A stretch of DNA of 64,000 nt from Reutealis trisperma (Eukaryota > Streptophyta > Magnoliopsida > Malpighiales > Euphorbiaceae), in contig CANTUT010001530.1 in assembly GCA_947687605.1 (NCBI GenBank), forward strand, positions 16,001 to 80,000, read 5' to 3'. The notes under the pieces were generated by a model. The model did no database searches. It was not told the origin of the DNA and saw nothing but the letters and a program-made list of their open reading frames with translations. Within the stretch, counting starts at the first letter, position 1, and each line of letters starts with the position of its first letter. Of this stretch, positions 33,440-47,265 are shown piece by piece. Made by a program: the position numbers and the translations under genes.

Positions 33440-34534
33440 CCATTGAAGTAAGGTTTGAGATGCTATCTATTAACTTTGAAAGTCTCTAAAGCCTCATTTT
33501 GTATTTCAATGGCTTCATAAGGATGAACTTTGACCACTCGAAAAGGACTAGACCATCTTGACTTTACCTTTATGGTAAAAAGCTTTATGCGGGAATTGTA
33601 CAGTAAGACTTGTTGCCCTTCCTTAAATTGCCTATTGTGAATGTGCTTATCATGCCAATGCTTGGTCCTTTCCTTGTAAATTTTGGCATTTTCATAGGCC
33701 CTCAATCTAATTTCCTCAAACTCACTCAATTGAAACAATCTCTTTAAACCTGCAGCTTTCAAGTCCATATTTAACTCTTTGACAGCCTAAAAGGCCCTGT
33801 GTTCCAATTCAACCGAAAGATGATAAACATTCTCAAAAAATAAGTCTATAAGGAGACATACTAATGGGAGTCTTATAGGCTATTCAATGTGCCCATAAAG
33901 CATCATCAAGCTTATGTGCCCAATCTTTTCTGGAGTTGCTAAAGGTCTTTTCTAATATGTGCTTCAACTCACGATTGGAGATTTCAACTTGGCCACTTGT
34001 TTGGGGATGGTATGGAGTTGCAACCTTATGAGTTACTCCACATTTTTTCAATAAAGTATCAAAAGAACAATTGTAAAAATGAGAACCCCCATCATTGATA
34101 ATTGCTTGTGGAACTCCAAATATAGAAAAGATGTACTTCTTTATAAATCGAGTCACCACTCTTGAGTCATTGGTAGGAGTTGCAATTGTTTCAACCCATT
34201 TTGACACATAATCCATAGCTACCAATATGTATTGATTATTGAAGGAGGAAGGGAAAGGACCCATGAAGTCAATCCTTCAAACATCGAACAATTCAACCTC
34301 TAATATGCTATTAAGTGGCATATCATGCTTCCTTGAGATGTTTCCCATTCTTTGACATCGATCATATGAAACCATAAAATTTTTGGCATCTTGGTACATG
34401 GTAGGCCAAAAGAAACCTGATTGCCAAATTTTAGCAACTGTTTTGGAAGTGTTTGCATGGCCTCCACTTTCCCTTGAATGGCAATGTTCCAATATTCTCC
34501 TTATTTCTTCTTTAGGCATACATCTTCTAATCAT
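33440..34534 (-). pseudogene. Athila-type integrase
   Basis: 34534-34277 holds the HHCC zinc-binding part (HANTSKTVAK, CQRMG). 34264-33884 holds the catalytic core: the first Asp is in the degraded segment just upstream of MGPFPSSF, the second is in INDGGSHF and the Glu is in QVEISNREL. 33768-33463 is the C-terminal part (NMDLKAAG-like, KERTKHWHDKHI, LLYNSRIKLF). The wording is that of Athila-lineage Ty3/gypsy integrases. Stops and frameshifts separate the pieces. It would have inserted element DNA into chromosomes. Confidence 0.85.
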
Positions 34535-34779
34535 ATCATCCCCACAATACTTAAACAGTAGGGGTTCATCCTAAAAATAGTATTTTAAATCAGAAATGAA
34601 TTTCTTCTTCTAATGATAAGATAAATCATAGGCGACAACTCAACTAACCAAATAATTAACAAAGTTTGCATACCAAGGGATGGTGTTAGAGATTGTTAAC
34701 AAGTGCTCATCAGGGAGAATGCTATTGAGTGGCATATCATTGTCAATTTTTGTGCATTTCTCCAATCTTGATAAATGAT

Positions 34780-35163
34780 CTATAGCCATATTTTTAATCC
34801 CTTTTTTGTCTCAAGTCTCAAGTCAAATTCTTGAAGAAGAAGTACCCAACAAATCAATCAAGGTTTGGCATCCTTTTTTGTCGTTAGGTACCTCAATATA
34901 GCATGGTTAGTGAAGACAATTACCTTGGATCCAATAAGATAAGAGCGAAACTTGTCAAGAGTGATAATAATAGCAAGCATCTCCTTCTCAGTAGTGGCAT
35001 AATTTTTTTGAGCTTTATCCATGATCTTGCTTATATAATAGATGGCATGCACTCTCTTTTCTTTCCTTTGACCAAGAATAGCTCCCATTGCAACACATGA
35101 TTTCAAATGGCAAAGTCCAATCAGGTGGTGTAATAATTGGGGTTGAAAATCAAATACACTCAA
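34780..35163 (-). pseudogene. Athila-type RNase H domain
   Basis: The 35163-34858 frame reads AMGAILGQRKEKRVHAIYY, NYATTEKEMLAII and FRSYLIGSKVIVFTNHAIL. This is the gypsy RNase H fold, with the TDHAAL site changed to TNHAIL. It is broken from RT by frameshifts. Confidence 0.85.
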
Positions 35164-35457
35164 ACATTATTGGTTAAAATCAAATGTAGCATCTTTATTA
35201 AGCAATTAACAAAGAGGTTTGGCAATTTTAGAGAAATCTTTGATAAAATGGTGATAAAAGCTAGCATGACCAAGGAAACTTCTTACTCCCTTAACATTAG
35301 TTGGTGGTGGTAAATTTTCAATGACTTCCACCTTAGCACAATCCACCTCAATTCCATCTTGAGAAATTTTAAGGCCCAGCACAATTCCCTCTTATACCAT
35401 GAAATGGCATTTTTCCTAATTGAGCACAAGGTTGGTTTCTTCACAATGTTCCAAAAC

Positions 35458-36405
35458 TTATTTCAAATTTTCTAAATAATTATCAAAAGAAGACCCATAT
35501 ATATTAAAGTCATCCATGAAAATTTCCATGGTCTTCTCAATAAAGTTTGAAAAGATTGACATCATCAATGTTGAAAAGTTGCAGGGCCATTGCATAATCC
35601 AAAAGACATCCTCCTGTAAGCAAAAGTACCATAAGGGTAAGTAAAGGTATTCTTTTCTTGGTCTTCTAGTGCAATAGGAATTTGAAATAGCCTGAAAAAC
35701 CATCTAAAAAATAAGAACAAGGATTACCTGCAAATCTCTCAAGTATTTAATCAATAAATGGTAAAGGAAAATGATCCTTACGAGTAGCATTATTAAGTTT
35801 TCTATAATCAATACAAACTCTCCATCTTGTTATAGTTCTAGAGGGAATTAATTCACTGTTCTCTTTTTTAAAAACAGTCATCCACCTTTTTTAGGTACCA
35901 CATATATAGGACTAACCCATGAACTATTAGAAATTGGATAGATTATTCCTGAATATAATAATTTAGTCACTTTAGCCCTTACCACTTCTTTCATATTTGG
36001 ATTTAACGTTCTTCGATGGTCAATTGTAGGTTTATGTTTATCCTCCATTAAAATTCTATGCATGCAAATGGTACCTTTAATATTAGAAATAATCCATCCT
36101 ACTGTTGATTTTTTAGATCTCAAAATTCTCAAAGTTTTCTTAAGTTGAACTTCATTCAAATAAGCATTCACAATAATAGGCAAAGTATCATTAGAACTCA
36201 AAAAAGTGTACCTGAGATGAGAGGGGAGGGGTTTCAACTCAAGTTTTGATGCTTGCTCAATGGAGGGTAGGGGAAGTGACTTAACCTTACCTAGCTCTTC
36301 AAATTGATTCCTTCTTCGGAATGGTGTAGGTGGGATAGCTTCTAATGCATGTGCAATTATTGCAATTTCTTCAACTTCATCATTAATTATCAAACTTTTT
36401 ACCAA
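35458..36405 (-). pseudogene. Athila-type reverse transcriptase
   Basis: 36405-35878 carries the N-terminal part ending SWVSPIYVVPKKGG. A frameshifted IDYRKLN block follows near 35800. 35703-35458 carries EIFMDDFNIYGSSFDNYL with the FMDD active site (the gypsy YxDD motif). Several frameshifts break the RNA-dependent DNA polymerase. Confidence 0.85.
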
Positions 36406-36458
36406 ACAAGCTTCAAGAGGATCTTCAAGATGTCTCTTGAACTAGCTTACCAATGATA

Positions 36459-36860
36459 TCAACTCGAACTATCAGTAAAGGTAGGATATTTAATTGCTTT
36501 TGCAATATTGAACTCGACTTCTTCATCTCCTACCCTTAAGGCTAGCTTCCCTTGCTTCACATCAATTAATGCTTTGGCTGTTGCCAAGAATGGCCTCCTA
36601 AGAATCAATGGAATTTCTACATCTTCATCTATGTCAAGCATCACAAAGTCTACTAGAATGTAGAATTTATCCACCTTGATTAACACATTCTCTATAAGCC
36701 TAACTGGGTACTTGATTGAACGATATACCAATTACAAGGTCATATCAGTTTTCTTTAACTCTTTAAACCCTAATTTCTTGCATATTGACAAAGGCATTAA
36801 ACTCACACCAGCACCCAAATCACACAAAGATTTTTTAAATTCAATATCACCAATAACACA
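36459..36860 (-). pseudogene. Athila-type aspartic protease
   Basis: The stretch CDLGAGVSLMPLSICKKLGF (about 36840-36770, DLGA active site) runs into RSIKYPVRLIENVLIKVDKF and EIPLILRRPFLATAKALID in 36731-36459. The frame is broken by a stop and frameshifts. Confidence 0.85.
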
Positions 36861-37170
36861 AGAAATTCACACTCCTTGGATCTCAAAGCTTTGGTGGTAG
36901 TTTATTTTTGATTATAGCACTGCACTCCTCAGTAAATGTAATGGTAGCATTATCCTAAATTCTTCTTTTGTTAAATGACAAATCTTTGAGGAACTTCACA
37001 TAAGTTGGCATTTGAGCAAGTGCCCTTGCAAAAGAGATATTGATGTGAAGTTGCTTGAAGATTTTTAAAAATTTTTTAGATTGTTTGCCCATTTTTAGCT
37101 TCTTCAATCTTTGAGGAAAAGGAATGGGTGGTGCATAGGGCTTGACTTGTGAAGGTTTAGATACCTCCTT

Positions 37171-37494
37171 TTATTTTTTTTCTTCAACTTGATCTATTGG
37201 GGTATCTTCTTTTGAAACTTCACCATTATATCCACTTGTTTTCTTTGGCACCACTTCTTCAAGTTGCTTGCCACTTCTCAAAGTAATTGCCTTGTATTGT
37301 TCTTTAGGATTAATTTCAATTTTGCTAGGCAATGTACCTTGAGGTCTTGCATTAAAAGAGCTAGCCATTTGCCCCATTTGAATCTCCAAGTTTCTATTTT
37401 GCTTAGTAATTTGATCGACTTTGACTTCCAACTTGTCATAGTGTTTCTCCAACTTGTCAAATCTTTCAGAAGTAGCTCCTATGAACTTCTCCAA
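37171..37494 (-). pseudogene. Athila gag, C-terminal segment
   Basis: A heptad-like KLEKHYDKLEVKVDQITKQN leads into IQMGQMASSFNARPQGTLPS and QYKAITLRSGK, the conserved junction segment between the Athila capsid and protease. The frame is intact over 107 codons. Confidence 0.85.
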
Positions 37495-37674
37495 AGTGAT
37501 TTCATAGGAAATTTTGATTTTTTATGGTGTTTAGGATGGAATTTGATTTCTCCTTTTAAAGTTGGATTAGTATGGTGGCATTGGATTGCTTCTTTGGTTT
37601 TCTTAATTTCCCTATGCTATGTTGGGGTGATTACTCCATCCTAGATTATAGGTGTTTGAGTAAGGATTATTTTG

Positions 37675-38509
37675 TTACCTATTAGGGTTAAAGACAGATT
37701 GGACATACTTTACTCCATGGCATTTAAAATTATGATGATTACCCCCATACAAGTCACAAACAATTGGATGACTACTTGATAGAGCATTAATGTTTACCCT
37801 TTCCAATGACTTGGTAAATGCATCAACTTTTGCAGTAAGGAGAGAATACCCATCATCATGTTGAACACTTACAACCTTCCTTGTTATAGATCTTTCATTG
37901 GACCAATGGTCATTATTAGTTGCCATTTGCTCAAGAAGATTATGAGCCTCGATGGTACTTTTATTCATAAGAGCTCCTCTAGCTATTGCATCAATTGTGC
38001 TCCTTATTTGATTTGAAAGACCATTGTAAAAAGTTTGCACTATCAATCAATCCGAATACCATGATGAGGTCACTTTCTTTGCAAATCTTTGAACCTTTTC
38101 CACACTTCATATAGAGTCTCTCCATTAAATTGAGTGAAACTACTGATATCATTCCTTAGCTTAGTAGTCTTTCTAGGCGGGAAATATTTTGCAAAAAAAG
38201 CACCCGTGAGTTGATCCCATGTAGTGATTGATCTTAGAGCTTGAGATGTCAACCAAGTTTTCACTTTATCCCTAAGATAAAATGGAAAAAGCTTCAGTCT
38301 AATGGCATTATCAGTAATGCCATTCATCTTGATTGTATCATAGATTTCTAAGAAATTTGCCAAATGAGCATTGGCATCTTCCATGACTCCTCCTCCAAAC
38401 TAAGATTGCTGAACCATCTAAATGGGTGAATGTTTGATCTCAAAATTATTGGTTGCAACAGTTGGCCTTTCTATGTTGGATTACATAACTAAGTTTGGCA
38501 TTGCAAATT
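37675..38509 (-). pseudogene. Athila gag (capsid and degraded zinc knuckle)
   Basis: 38384-38070 reads MEDANAHLANFLEIYDTIKM, LKLFPFYLRDKVKTWL and YFPPRKTTKLRNDI. 38046-37675 continues FYNGLSNQIRSTIDA, EAHNLLEQMA and CDLYGGNHHNFKC, where the second knuckle Cys is Tyr. This is the Athila capsid. The region upstream of 38384 is cut at 38509 by the inserted Tekay element, so the Athila 5' LTR and PBS lie beyond that insertion. Confidence 0.88.
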
Positions 38510-41499
38510 TGCACATCCTAATTTTAGAGATATGACGGTCCTAGAACATAGGGAGACATAAGGTCACCTACACCCATAGAACCCACTTACACATATACAA
38601 ATCATGCCTAGGATCGTATTGAACCCGATGCATTAACTTCAATATTCAATATCATGGGAAAACTCAATATGCAGAAGAATAGTTTAACAAATACTTTGAA
38701 AACACCTCATACGAAAATAATGTTTAAAGTCTTAAAATAAATCATCAATAATTAATATCGCATAATAAACTTCTCAGAGTGTCTACGAATATCTCTTCAT
38801 AATATAGTATTATTAAAGACTTTGACAAAGAATCCCTAAGGGAAGTAGAATGCTTGAGTTACACCTTGTCTCCTCACATTTGCTTACCTGGAACCACATA
38901 AGGAAGAAGGGGTGAGATAGATGATCTAATGAGTAAACAATATAACACATACATTAACATATATTCCTTTGAAAAGGAAACTCATAGCTTGTACACATAG
39001 TTCATGATTTACAATTCATGAATCAAGTTGTAATTTAGCAAGGTTTTCAATTTAGCAAGTTTGCAGAAGTCACATTTATAGCACATAGAGAGTGAAGGTC
39101 CCATATCACTCAAACACATAAAAGAGAGGTGGCATTAAACCAGATTCCAACTCTTATCACATAGAAGGCATGAAGTTGATCAACCCCATGGCTAGAACCG
39201 CCCCTTTTAGCTGAGGTAGATACACCACCCCTATCCATTGGGTTAAGATCGTGTGCACAGGTTCCAATGATTTTCTGCATCAGCACGAGATTTTTGCATA
39301 AAGGTTAGAGATACTATAGCTAGAGCTAATGGTAATCACATATAACGATAACATTTAAGGCAATAATAACATGTATCATGATAGCAATAGCAGTTTAACT
39401 TTTTGAACGAAAGATACAAGAATAGTGTAGTTCCAGAAAGAATATAAGTTAGGACAATAATCACAAAGGTATTATCATTGGAAAATAACAAATGATTTTT
39501 GGACCAATTATCCTTTGGCAACCCAAGCTTAACAATGAAATCATATAATCATAATTTAGGATAGAAAGGACTTGGGTTTCATAGATCTTAAAGGCTTGCA
39601 TAACATGATATCACATACTTGTAACATAACATAATGTTACTCACTTTGTGGTTCCTTCGCTCCTAGTACATGTAGCCCTTTTTGAACATTTAAGACTCCT
39701 CAAGCTCTAACATAATATTTAATTCAATACTTAGTATTTATTTAATCATGATGCTATCTCATCCCATAACTATCCCATGCACATATAACATTCACATATA
39801 TTTAGAGTTGCACATATAAGTGCACCTCATCGCTTGCACAAACATGTTGACTTTAAAAGTCTTGCACATTTAGCCTTTATAGGCCCATATGAAAATACAT
39901 TACAATTATGTCAATACTTTTCTAAGGTCAACACAATATCATTATCTTAATATCATTTTACTTTGACAATCACCAATCTCTTCATTAATTCAAGATCATT
40001 AATTCATTGTCAAGTCATCATACAACCTACTTTCATATTATCCAATCACATTCACATATTAATCACAACATAAGTTTAAGATACCTTAAGTATACCAAAT
40101 TGCCTCTAGGCTTGTCTAGGGTCATTCCTTCAACCAATGTGCAATTTAACCATTTATCATTCATACATACATGTCAATAATCAACAAAATATATTACCTA
40201 AAATTTATAAATATTGGGATAAAAATTTCAATGTAGGCCGAATGCCTCTTAAAAAAAGAAAACTTAATTTTCTTACTTCTCGCACTTTTTGTCTATTACA
40301 GTAATATGTCGAAACATGGTTTGAACCAAGTTTTTTCATGTAATCAAAACAAAAATCATTTTAGAACATAAATATATAGGAATCAGCACATATATAAATC
40401 CATATGCATGAAAGTTTCCAACTTTAGGTTCTAGGATGAAAAGCCATGAGTTTTCTTATTTCTGGTACTTTCTGGTCATTACAACAATATGTAAACATGT
40501 GATTTAAACCATTATTTTTCATTCAATCATAACAAATATCAGTTTAGAACACTAATACACACCAATTGGTAGCCATAGATACTTATTATGCAACAAAATT
40601 CCAAGTTTAGGGTTCACAGTGAAAATCATGAGTTTTCTAGCTTTTTGGTGTTTTCCGAGCATTACAGTAATATGTAAACACATGATTTAAACCATTATTT
40701 TTCATCCAAACAAAACAAATTTCATTTTAGGATTCCATCATGCACAAATCAGTAGCCATATATGTATATAATCATAGAATTTTTCAACTTTTAAGTTTTA
40801 GAACGAAAACCATGAATTTTCTTATTTTTTGAAACTTTTCGGTCATTACAGTAATATGCAGAAATATGATTTAATTTGATATTTTTTTATCTAAACACAT
40901 CAAAAATCCATTTAGAACATAATCATACAAAAATCGCCCCCCTTGTAATGTTTATGCATGGAAAATTTTGATTTTGAGTTGTAGGATTCACCCACTACAC
41001 CATAAATGGGCTACAGTAACACAAAAAAAAAAAAAAAAAAATTCCATTAAGCCTTAAATATGTTACACTAAGCCTACAACAACACTTTTTCACATTTTTG
41101 AAAGAGTTAGGTTTTTGAGCATTAGCATTTTAACTACAACAACACTTTTCTTAATCTAATGCAACACCATAAAAATTGTTGCCATATTTGAAGTTAATGC
41201 AACGCTTTTGGCCCAAAAAATTACGCAACACTTTTAAAGAGCAAATACAACACTTTTTAAAGCAACACATATAACAACATTTTCTTTTTAGTCCAAATGC
41301 AACATTTTTTTTCTAATTACCTATTGCAACATTTGGCAACACCTTTTAATCTGAATGCAATATTTTTTTTCTAATTACAAATGTAACATTTATTTGGCCT
41401 AATTTCAATACTTAGTAAGACTCATGCGTAACACTTTTTATAGTGTAAAGCAACATTTTCTTAAAGCAAATGGAACATTAATTTTAAACAATTGCAACA

Positions 41500-44400
41500 C
41501 CTTTTATAATGGATTAAAGCATAATCATTCAATTAAATTAGATCAAAATACAAAAATACAACTATTATCATAATCATCAAAGTATCATAATATTCAAAGT
41601 CTCATAATATTCAAAATAAATATCATAATCATTCAAAGGCATAACTAAAATTCTTGTTGCAATCTTTCCATCATCCTTGCTTTTGCTATTCTCTTAAAAC
41701 CCTCAAATTTGAATTAACCATATTACTTGAGATTCTTACAAATATAAATTAAAGATAATAAATATAAAAATTACAACTTAAATTCTAAAACTTTTAACAA
41801 TAAAAAATTCAAATCATGCTTGTCTCAACTAAATCACTACTTCAAGTTAAAGATAAACTAACATATGCAATATAAATTTTCATAGATGAAGTTTCAACAT
41901 TTGCAAAAACTAATATTATGACTTGCGCATTGCTATTAGGATAAAAAATAATAAAATTTGAGAAAACTTGACAGTAATATCCATAAAGCAATTTAGAGAA
42001 TAATTAAAATTATTTATTAAAATTCTCTCTTTGGTGACAAAATATTTGAAACTATGAAAATTAAGTTGATTTTCTTTAGTGAATTAATATGTAAATTAAG
42101 TTAATATGAAAATCAAGTTTGACCTTGATTTTGATTTTGTAACCTTTTCTTTAGTGCCTTGATATGAACTTGAGTAAGCTCGAGCACACCAAATACAGTC
42201 CATGAGATGGTCGAAGCCGAAGATACCACAAAGTTGCTGAAAATACTATTGGAATTATAATACAACCACTTGTTTCAATACCTGTAAAATTATAAGGTCC
42301 TTAAACAATAGATTGCGTACTAAAGACAAAATCACTTATAAAATTTGACTACATGAAAAAGAATGGAGTCTACACTCTAGAGAACCCTTTCTCTTAGCTA
42401 AAAGAGAAGGCAACTTGATAATCTCCCAAACTATAACAATAATCAAGACACACACACACACACACATACACTATAACAATATCATCAATTATCTGTATTT
42501 GCTAGTGGTGAAGAAGGTAGTATGACAACAAGCATCTCATCCCCTTAAATAATTAGATACTAAAGATCATATCCTCATCTCACTTAAATTCAAAGTAACT
42601 ACATCAGCAGCAAGTTTCAGATCCAATCCAAACATACCAATAGAAAAATCAATAAAAAGAAGTATTGCAATTTAGAAAATAACCATGTAAGGAACTTCAA
42701 AGGCTATTAAATTCTGCTGCATATTCCAGAAAAATTGAATTCTCCATATATTTGAAGAACCATTCACAATAAAAATGGACTAACTTGAATAGCATGATTC
42801 AGTTCAGATTCTTTTGTGAATTTCTTCACATTCCTATTTGGTGAAATTGAGTAAAGAAATCTATCCAATGAACCCATAGATATCCAACCTAATAATCTAT
42901 AAATTCTTAGACATACCATTTTAGGACTCTTTATGTCTACTATGCATTGTTGTTGCAATTGTTGTTAAAAAAATATCATTCTTGAATATATTAATTAGAA
43001 TTCATTAAAAAAAAATTTAATATAAGATGGATATTCTTGTTGTGCTAAACTTCAAAAGGAATTAGTAAATCTAAAACAATCTCAAGCATTATGGTCATTT
43101 TGTTATAAGCATGAATGTACAAACTTCGAGGCCCAAAAATTTATTTTGGCTTTGTGCTAACACATGATGCATCCAAATTTTGGAATTAGAATATAGTTTG
43201 GTTGTGGCGTAATGGTTATGGGTGTTTCACTTAAGAACCTAGAGTTTTGATGACAAGTATAAGATGCTCAATTAAGACAAACCAAACCAAAATTTAGTTG
43301 AAAGAGAGGAGCTTGGCAATAATCAATCACCTATTTGGATCTCCCTCCTCCAGCGTCTGCCACTTAATGGCCTAGTTATTCTGGGCTAAATTGGAAGTCC
43401 CAACTGTATTTTTTACATTGGTGTCTCTGTAATGAAAAGGAATAAGTTACAATACTTCATCAGTATGGCATTAAACATACAAATTTCAACATAGAAAATT
43501 AACTGAAATTTTGTTTAGGAATCTTCTGACACTTTCTAGTTTAGAGCCTTTAACTAATGAGGATTGTGATTGACGCTTCGGCTTTAGCGCTGACAGATTC
43601 CTAACTAAACTAGCCATGTGTTTTGCTGATTAATGCTTCTTGGAATTGGTCAATAGGCCTTTCCTCCAAATAAACTCAAAAAAAAGTAAGAAAGCCATAA
43701 CTACATACACAAAACACACACAAATAGAGTACTACCAAAAAAAGAACTTTAAATCCAAATTTTTTAACCCTACAATTTTAAATTACACTCAATGAGGTGT
43801 GAATTGAACAACCATAAATTGCTTAAAAAAGAAAGAAACTAGACACAAAGAAAATAAGAATAGAAACAACATTACTTGGATGTTAATTCTAGACCAAACC
43901 ACCGAATTTTGAATCAAACATAAATGGAATAACCAAACTTTTTTTGCTTTTTGTTTTGTTTTTTTGTTTTTTTTTTTTTGCTTCCACTCTCTATTTTTCA
44001 TTTCTACTCTCTTTATCCTCTATTTTTCTTTTCACCATTTGATCTCTCTGCTCTTTTTTTATTTATTTAAGATTTAACTCATTTACTACTTTCATTCAAA
44101 TAGAGTTGTAGCAACCAACATCAAAACAAGCACAAAAATTATTTAATCAAAGATAAGAAAATAAATATGAAAATCCAAATAATGAAACCCCCAAATCAAG
44201 AAAATGAAGTAGAGATAGTTACTATGATGAGTCAAGGTGAACGGTGATTGTGAGCAGTTGTGCAGTGGGCGAGTGAACGGTGATTTGGTATGGTATCAGT
44301 TCTAGGTTAGCGACGAGCATTTTCCATGATGGCGAGGAGATCACCGCTTATGGTGGTTGCAATGGCCTCTATTTAGCAGTGACAAATGATGGCCAATTCC

Positions 44401-44847
44401 AAATAGTGATTGTAGTGGCTCTCTTGGCAATGGGTTAGATGATTATGCAATAGTGGCTATATATGTATGAATGGGTGAGAGTGAGGGATTGAATGATGGG
44501 TGAGTCATTCGTGTGAGCAAGTAGAAACAAAAGAAAAGAAAAGAGGAGAAGAGGGAGGATTGTGGCTACGGCTGAACGATGATTGAGTGGGTTTTTGAGA
44601 GAGTGGAAGTGAGGGAATGAGTCCATTTATGAGAGAGTCTAGTGTTCTATGAGGGAGAGTTAAAATCGGAGGAGAAGAGGTGAGTGGTCTGTTTGGATCG
44701 GGCGGCGAGGGTGGGTTATCGGTAAGAGTGAGAGAGAGCTGATTTGGTCTCATTTCTGTGGGTGAGAGGCAAATGGGTCTTTGAGTTGTATGTGTGAATC
44801 GGTGAGGGTGGGGGAGCTGAGTGGAAAAGATGGGCAGAGATGGTAAA
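41500..44847. other. Interior of the CACTA element, no recognisable gene
   Basis: The DNA is A/T-rich with a (CA)n run near 42450-42468. A SINE-like stretch lies near 43200-43265 (GTGGCGTAATGGTTATGG resembling an A box, B box degenerate), and a purine-rich block lies at 44210-44840. The frames at 42764-42958, 43789-44001 and 44435-44876 are low-complexity or lack motifs. Confidence 0.5.
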
Positions 44848-45645
44848 GATAATTTTACCTCAAATTTCAAAAACACTTGTAAAAATTAAAATTTTTGCAA
44901 ACAAATGTCAAAATAAATTCATTGAGATATTGTGAACAAATCTAAAATAAATTAATTAAAAATATTTAAAATTTTCTTTTTTTTAAAATTATATTTATTG
45001 TTATCTTTATTTTTTAAAATTTTTTGAAATCTCAAAAATTTAAGGGAAATATGTTTATACAAATTTTTATTATATTATTTTATATTATTTATGTTTATTT
45101 TTATTATTTTTTTAAAAAAAGTTATTGAAAATTTCAATTTGTAAATAAATTTTATTTTTTTGAAAGTTTCGTATAGTTTTTATAAAAATAATTAAAATTT
45201 CCTAGAAAAAATATAATGTCCACAATATTATCATATCATTTATATGGATAATTTTACCTCAAATTTCAAAAACACTTGTAAAAATTAAAATTTTTGCAAA
45301 CAAATGTCAAAATAAATTCATTGAGATATTGTGAACAAATCTAAAATAAATTAATTAAAAATATTTAAAATTTTCTTTTTTTTAAAATTATATTTATTGT
45401 TATCTTTATTTTTTAAAATTTTTTGAAATCTCAAAAATTTAAGGGAAATATGTTTATACAAATTTTTATTATATTATTTTATATTATTTATGTTTATTTT
45501 TATTATTTTTTTAAAAAAAGTTATTGAAAATTTCAATTTGTAAATAAATTTTATTTTTTTGAAAGTTTCGTATAGTTTTTATAAAAATAATTAAAATTTC
45601 CTAGAAAAAATATAATGTCCACAATATTATCATATCATTTATATG
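44848..45645. repeat. Perfect 399-bp tandem duplication inside the CACTA element
   Basis: Copies 44848-45246 and 45247-45645 both start GATAATTTTACCTCAAATTT and end CATATCATTTATATG. Line-by-line reading shows no difference between them. This implies a very recent duplication or an assembly artefact. Confidence 0.9.
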
Positions 45646-47232
45646 ATTATTAAAATTCAAGATTTTACTTCCTTCCTTAATTTGTATAGTATTATAGTAA
45701 ATTCAAGGAAGTTAATTAACAAATATTTATAATTAGTGATTCCAGACCATAGAAATTGTTCGGTATTCTAACGTCATTGTTGCCTCCTTTCTTTTTCATA
45801 TTATTATTACTATTTTACTTTGCTTAAAGTTTAGGGTGTAACATAGGGGGTTTTTTTTTTTTTTTTTTTAATTTAATTTAATTTTTTTTTTTATACAATA
45901 TCTTAGTGAAACGTTTAAAACTATTTATTTTTATATAAAACTATGTATCGATTATTTTTTTTAAGCTTATTAATTTTATTTAAAATTATATATTTTTAAT
46001 ATTACAAAATTATTATTTTTTATTTTACTTTTAATTATACAGCACTTTAAAGTTTTATTTTTTATTTTAAAAATGTTGCATTACCTTTTTTTTTTCAACA
46101 ATAAAACACCTTAAAAGTGTTGTATTTGTTGTTTTTTTTGCTACTTTACTAAAGTGCAACACTTTATAAGTGTTATATTAGTCAGAATGATGCAATATTT
46201 CTACTAAAATGTTGCACTAGATATGGTTTAATGCAACACTTCTACCAAAGTGTTACACTAAATTCAGTCTAATGCAACACTTTTAAGAAAGTGTTTCATT
46301 AGTTTTTGATTTTCTACTTTTTACTAGGTCTAATGCAGCACTTAATGTTGCAATAGACCAAAATCAATCATATCTAAAGCAACACTTTTAGAGCAACATT
46401 TTTATTTGTGTTGTTGTAGGCCTTTTATGGTGTAGTGACCTTTGGATAAATCGCGTAAAGAGGTTGGTATTTTTGATAGAAAAATCAATTTCTCTCACAA
46501 GAAATCACCTAGACCGAATTTAATAAATAAAATAAGTAAATACTTGGTTTCAAATAATTTTCCCACGGTTAGTTTCATAGAAATCAAATAACAAATTGAA
46601 AAGAGCGATTAACTTACAAATACGGTAAAAAAATCGTAAAGTTGAAGGTGTTTTGAGAATTTCGGTAGAGAGAATTATTTTGAGAGAATTTTTCTGTCAA
46701 AACAATGAAATAACAGAGTGTGGCTACTAGAATGCTAGGGCTGGCTGAATTTTCTTGAATTTATATGTAGGGTTTTGGGTAATTTTCAAGATTACCTTTA
46801 ATGAGTTAGGTTAGGAGGGTTTTAGTATAGTAAGCTTTTAGATATTTGGGCTTTTTATTTAATTTAGAGCCTGATTATAGGTAATTAAAATAATTATTTT
46901 TTCTTATTATTTTCTGTAAAATTTTCCTCAAAATATTTATTTAAAAATTATTTTAAAATACTCATAAAATTATTTTATGCTTAAAAATTGCCTTTTTGCA
47001 TGAAAATTCATTTTATATAAAATAGATTATTTTATGTTAATGCACTTCATGTAAATTATTTGTTTTACAATAATAACTCATATTATACATATTAAAATTA
47101 ATTTAATATGTCATATACTCATCAATCACATAGCACATAACTTCTTATAAAAGCACACACTTAGCTTCGATAGTTCTAAGTCAAGCAAATTTGTCACGAA
47201 AATTTTTAGGGTGGGTGTGGGTTGTTACATTC

Positions 47233-47246
47233 TCTCCCCCTTAAAA
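47233..47246 (-). promoter_or_regulatory. Polypurine tract of the chromovirus
   Basis: On the minus strand TTTAAGGGGGAGAG directly precedes the TGTAACAACCC start of the 3' LTR. Confidence 0.8.
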
Positions 47247-47265
47247 GAAATTCATCCTCGAATTT

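Larger units (their letters stand above)
40993..46437. mobile_element. CACTA (En/Spm) DNA transposon, non-autonomous, 5445 bp
   Basis: The ends are CACTACACCATAAATGGGCTA on the left and, on the opposite strand, CACTACACCATAAAAGGCCTA on the right. Both continue into AACAACAC. The 3-bp duplication ACC is at 40990-40992 and 46438-46440. Both subterminal regions (about 41035-41500 and 46070-46425) are packed with GCAACACTTTT or its complement, the presumed transposase-binding repeats. No frame resembles a CACTA transposase or TNPA-like protein, so it looks non-autonomous. Confidence 0.93.
38510..47229 (-). repeat. 3' LTR of the Tekay-like chromovirus, interrupted by a CACTA element
   Basis: On the minus strand it starts TGTAACAACCC at 47229 and ends AGGATGTGCA at 38510, where the usual TGTGACA end has lost two bases. 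Without the CACTA insertion and its 3-bp duplication it is about 3.27 kb. The ~183-bp array is at about 40215-40960. Confidence 0.9.

Noticed and set aside
37264..37644. 126-codon plus-strand frame
   Set aside because: It is antisense to the Athila gag C-terminal segment on the minus strand.
44435..44876. Two overlapping minus-strand frames rich in Pro/Ser/Leu
   Set aside because: They are purine-rich low-complexity DNA inside the CACTA element with no recognisable domain.
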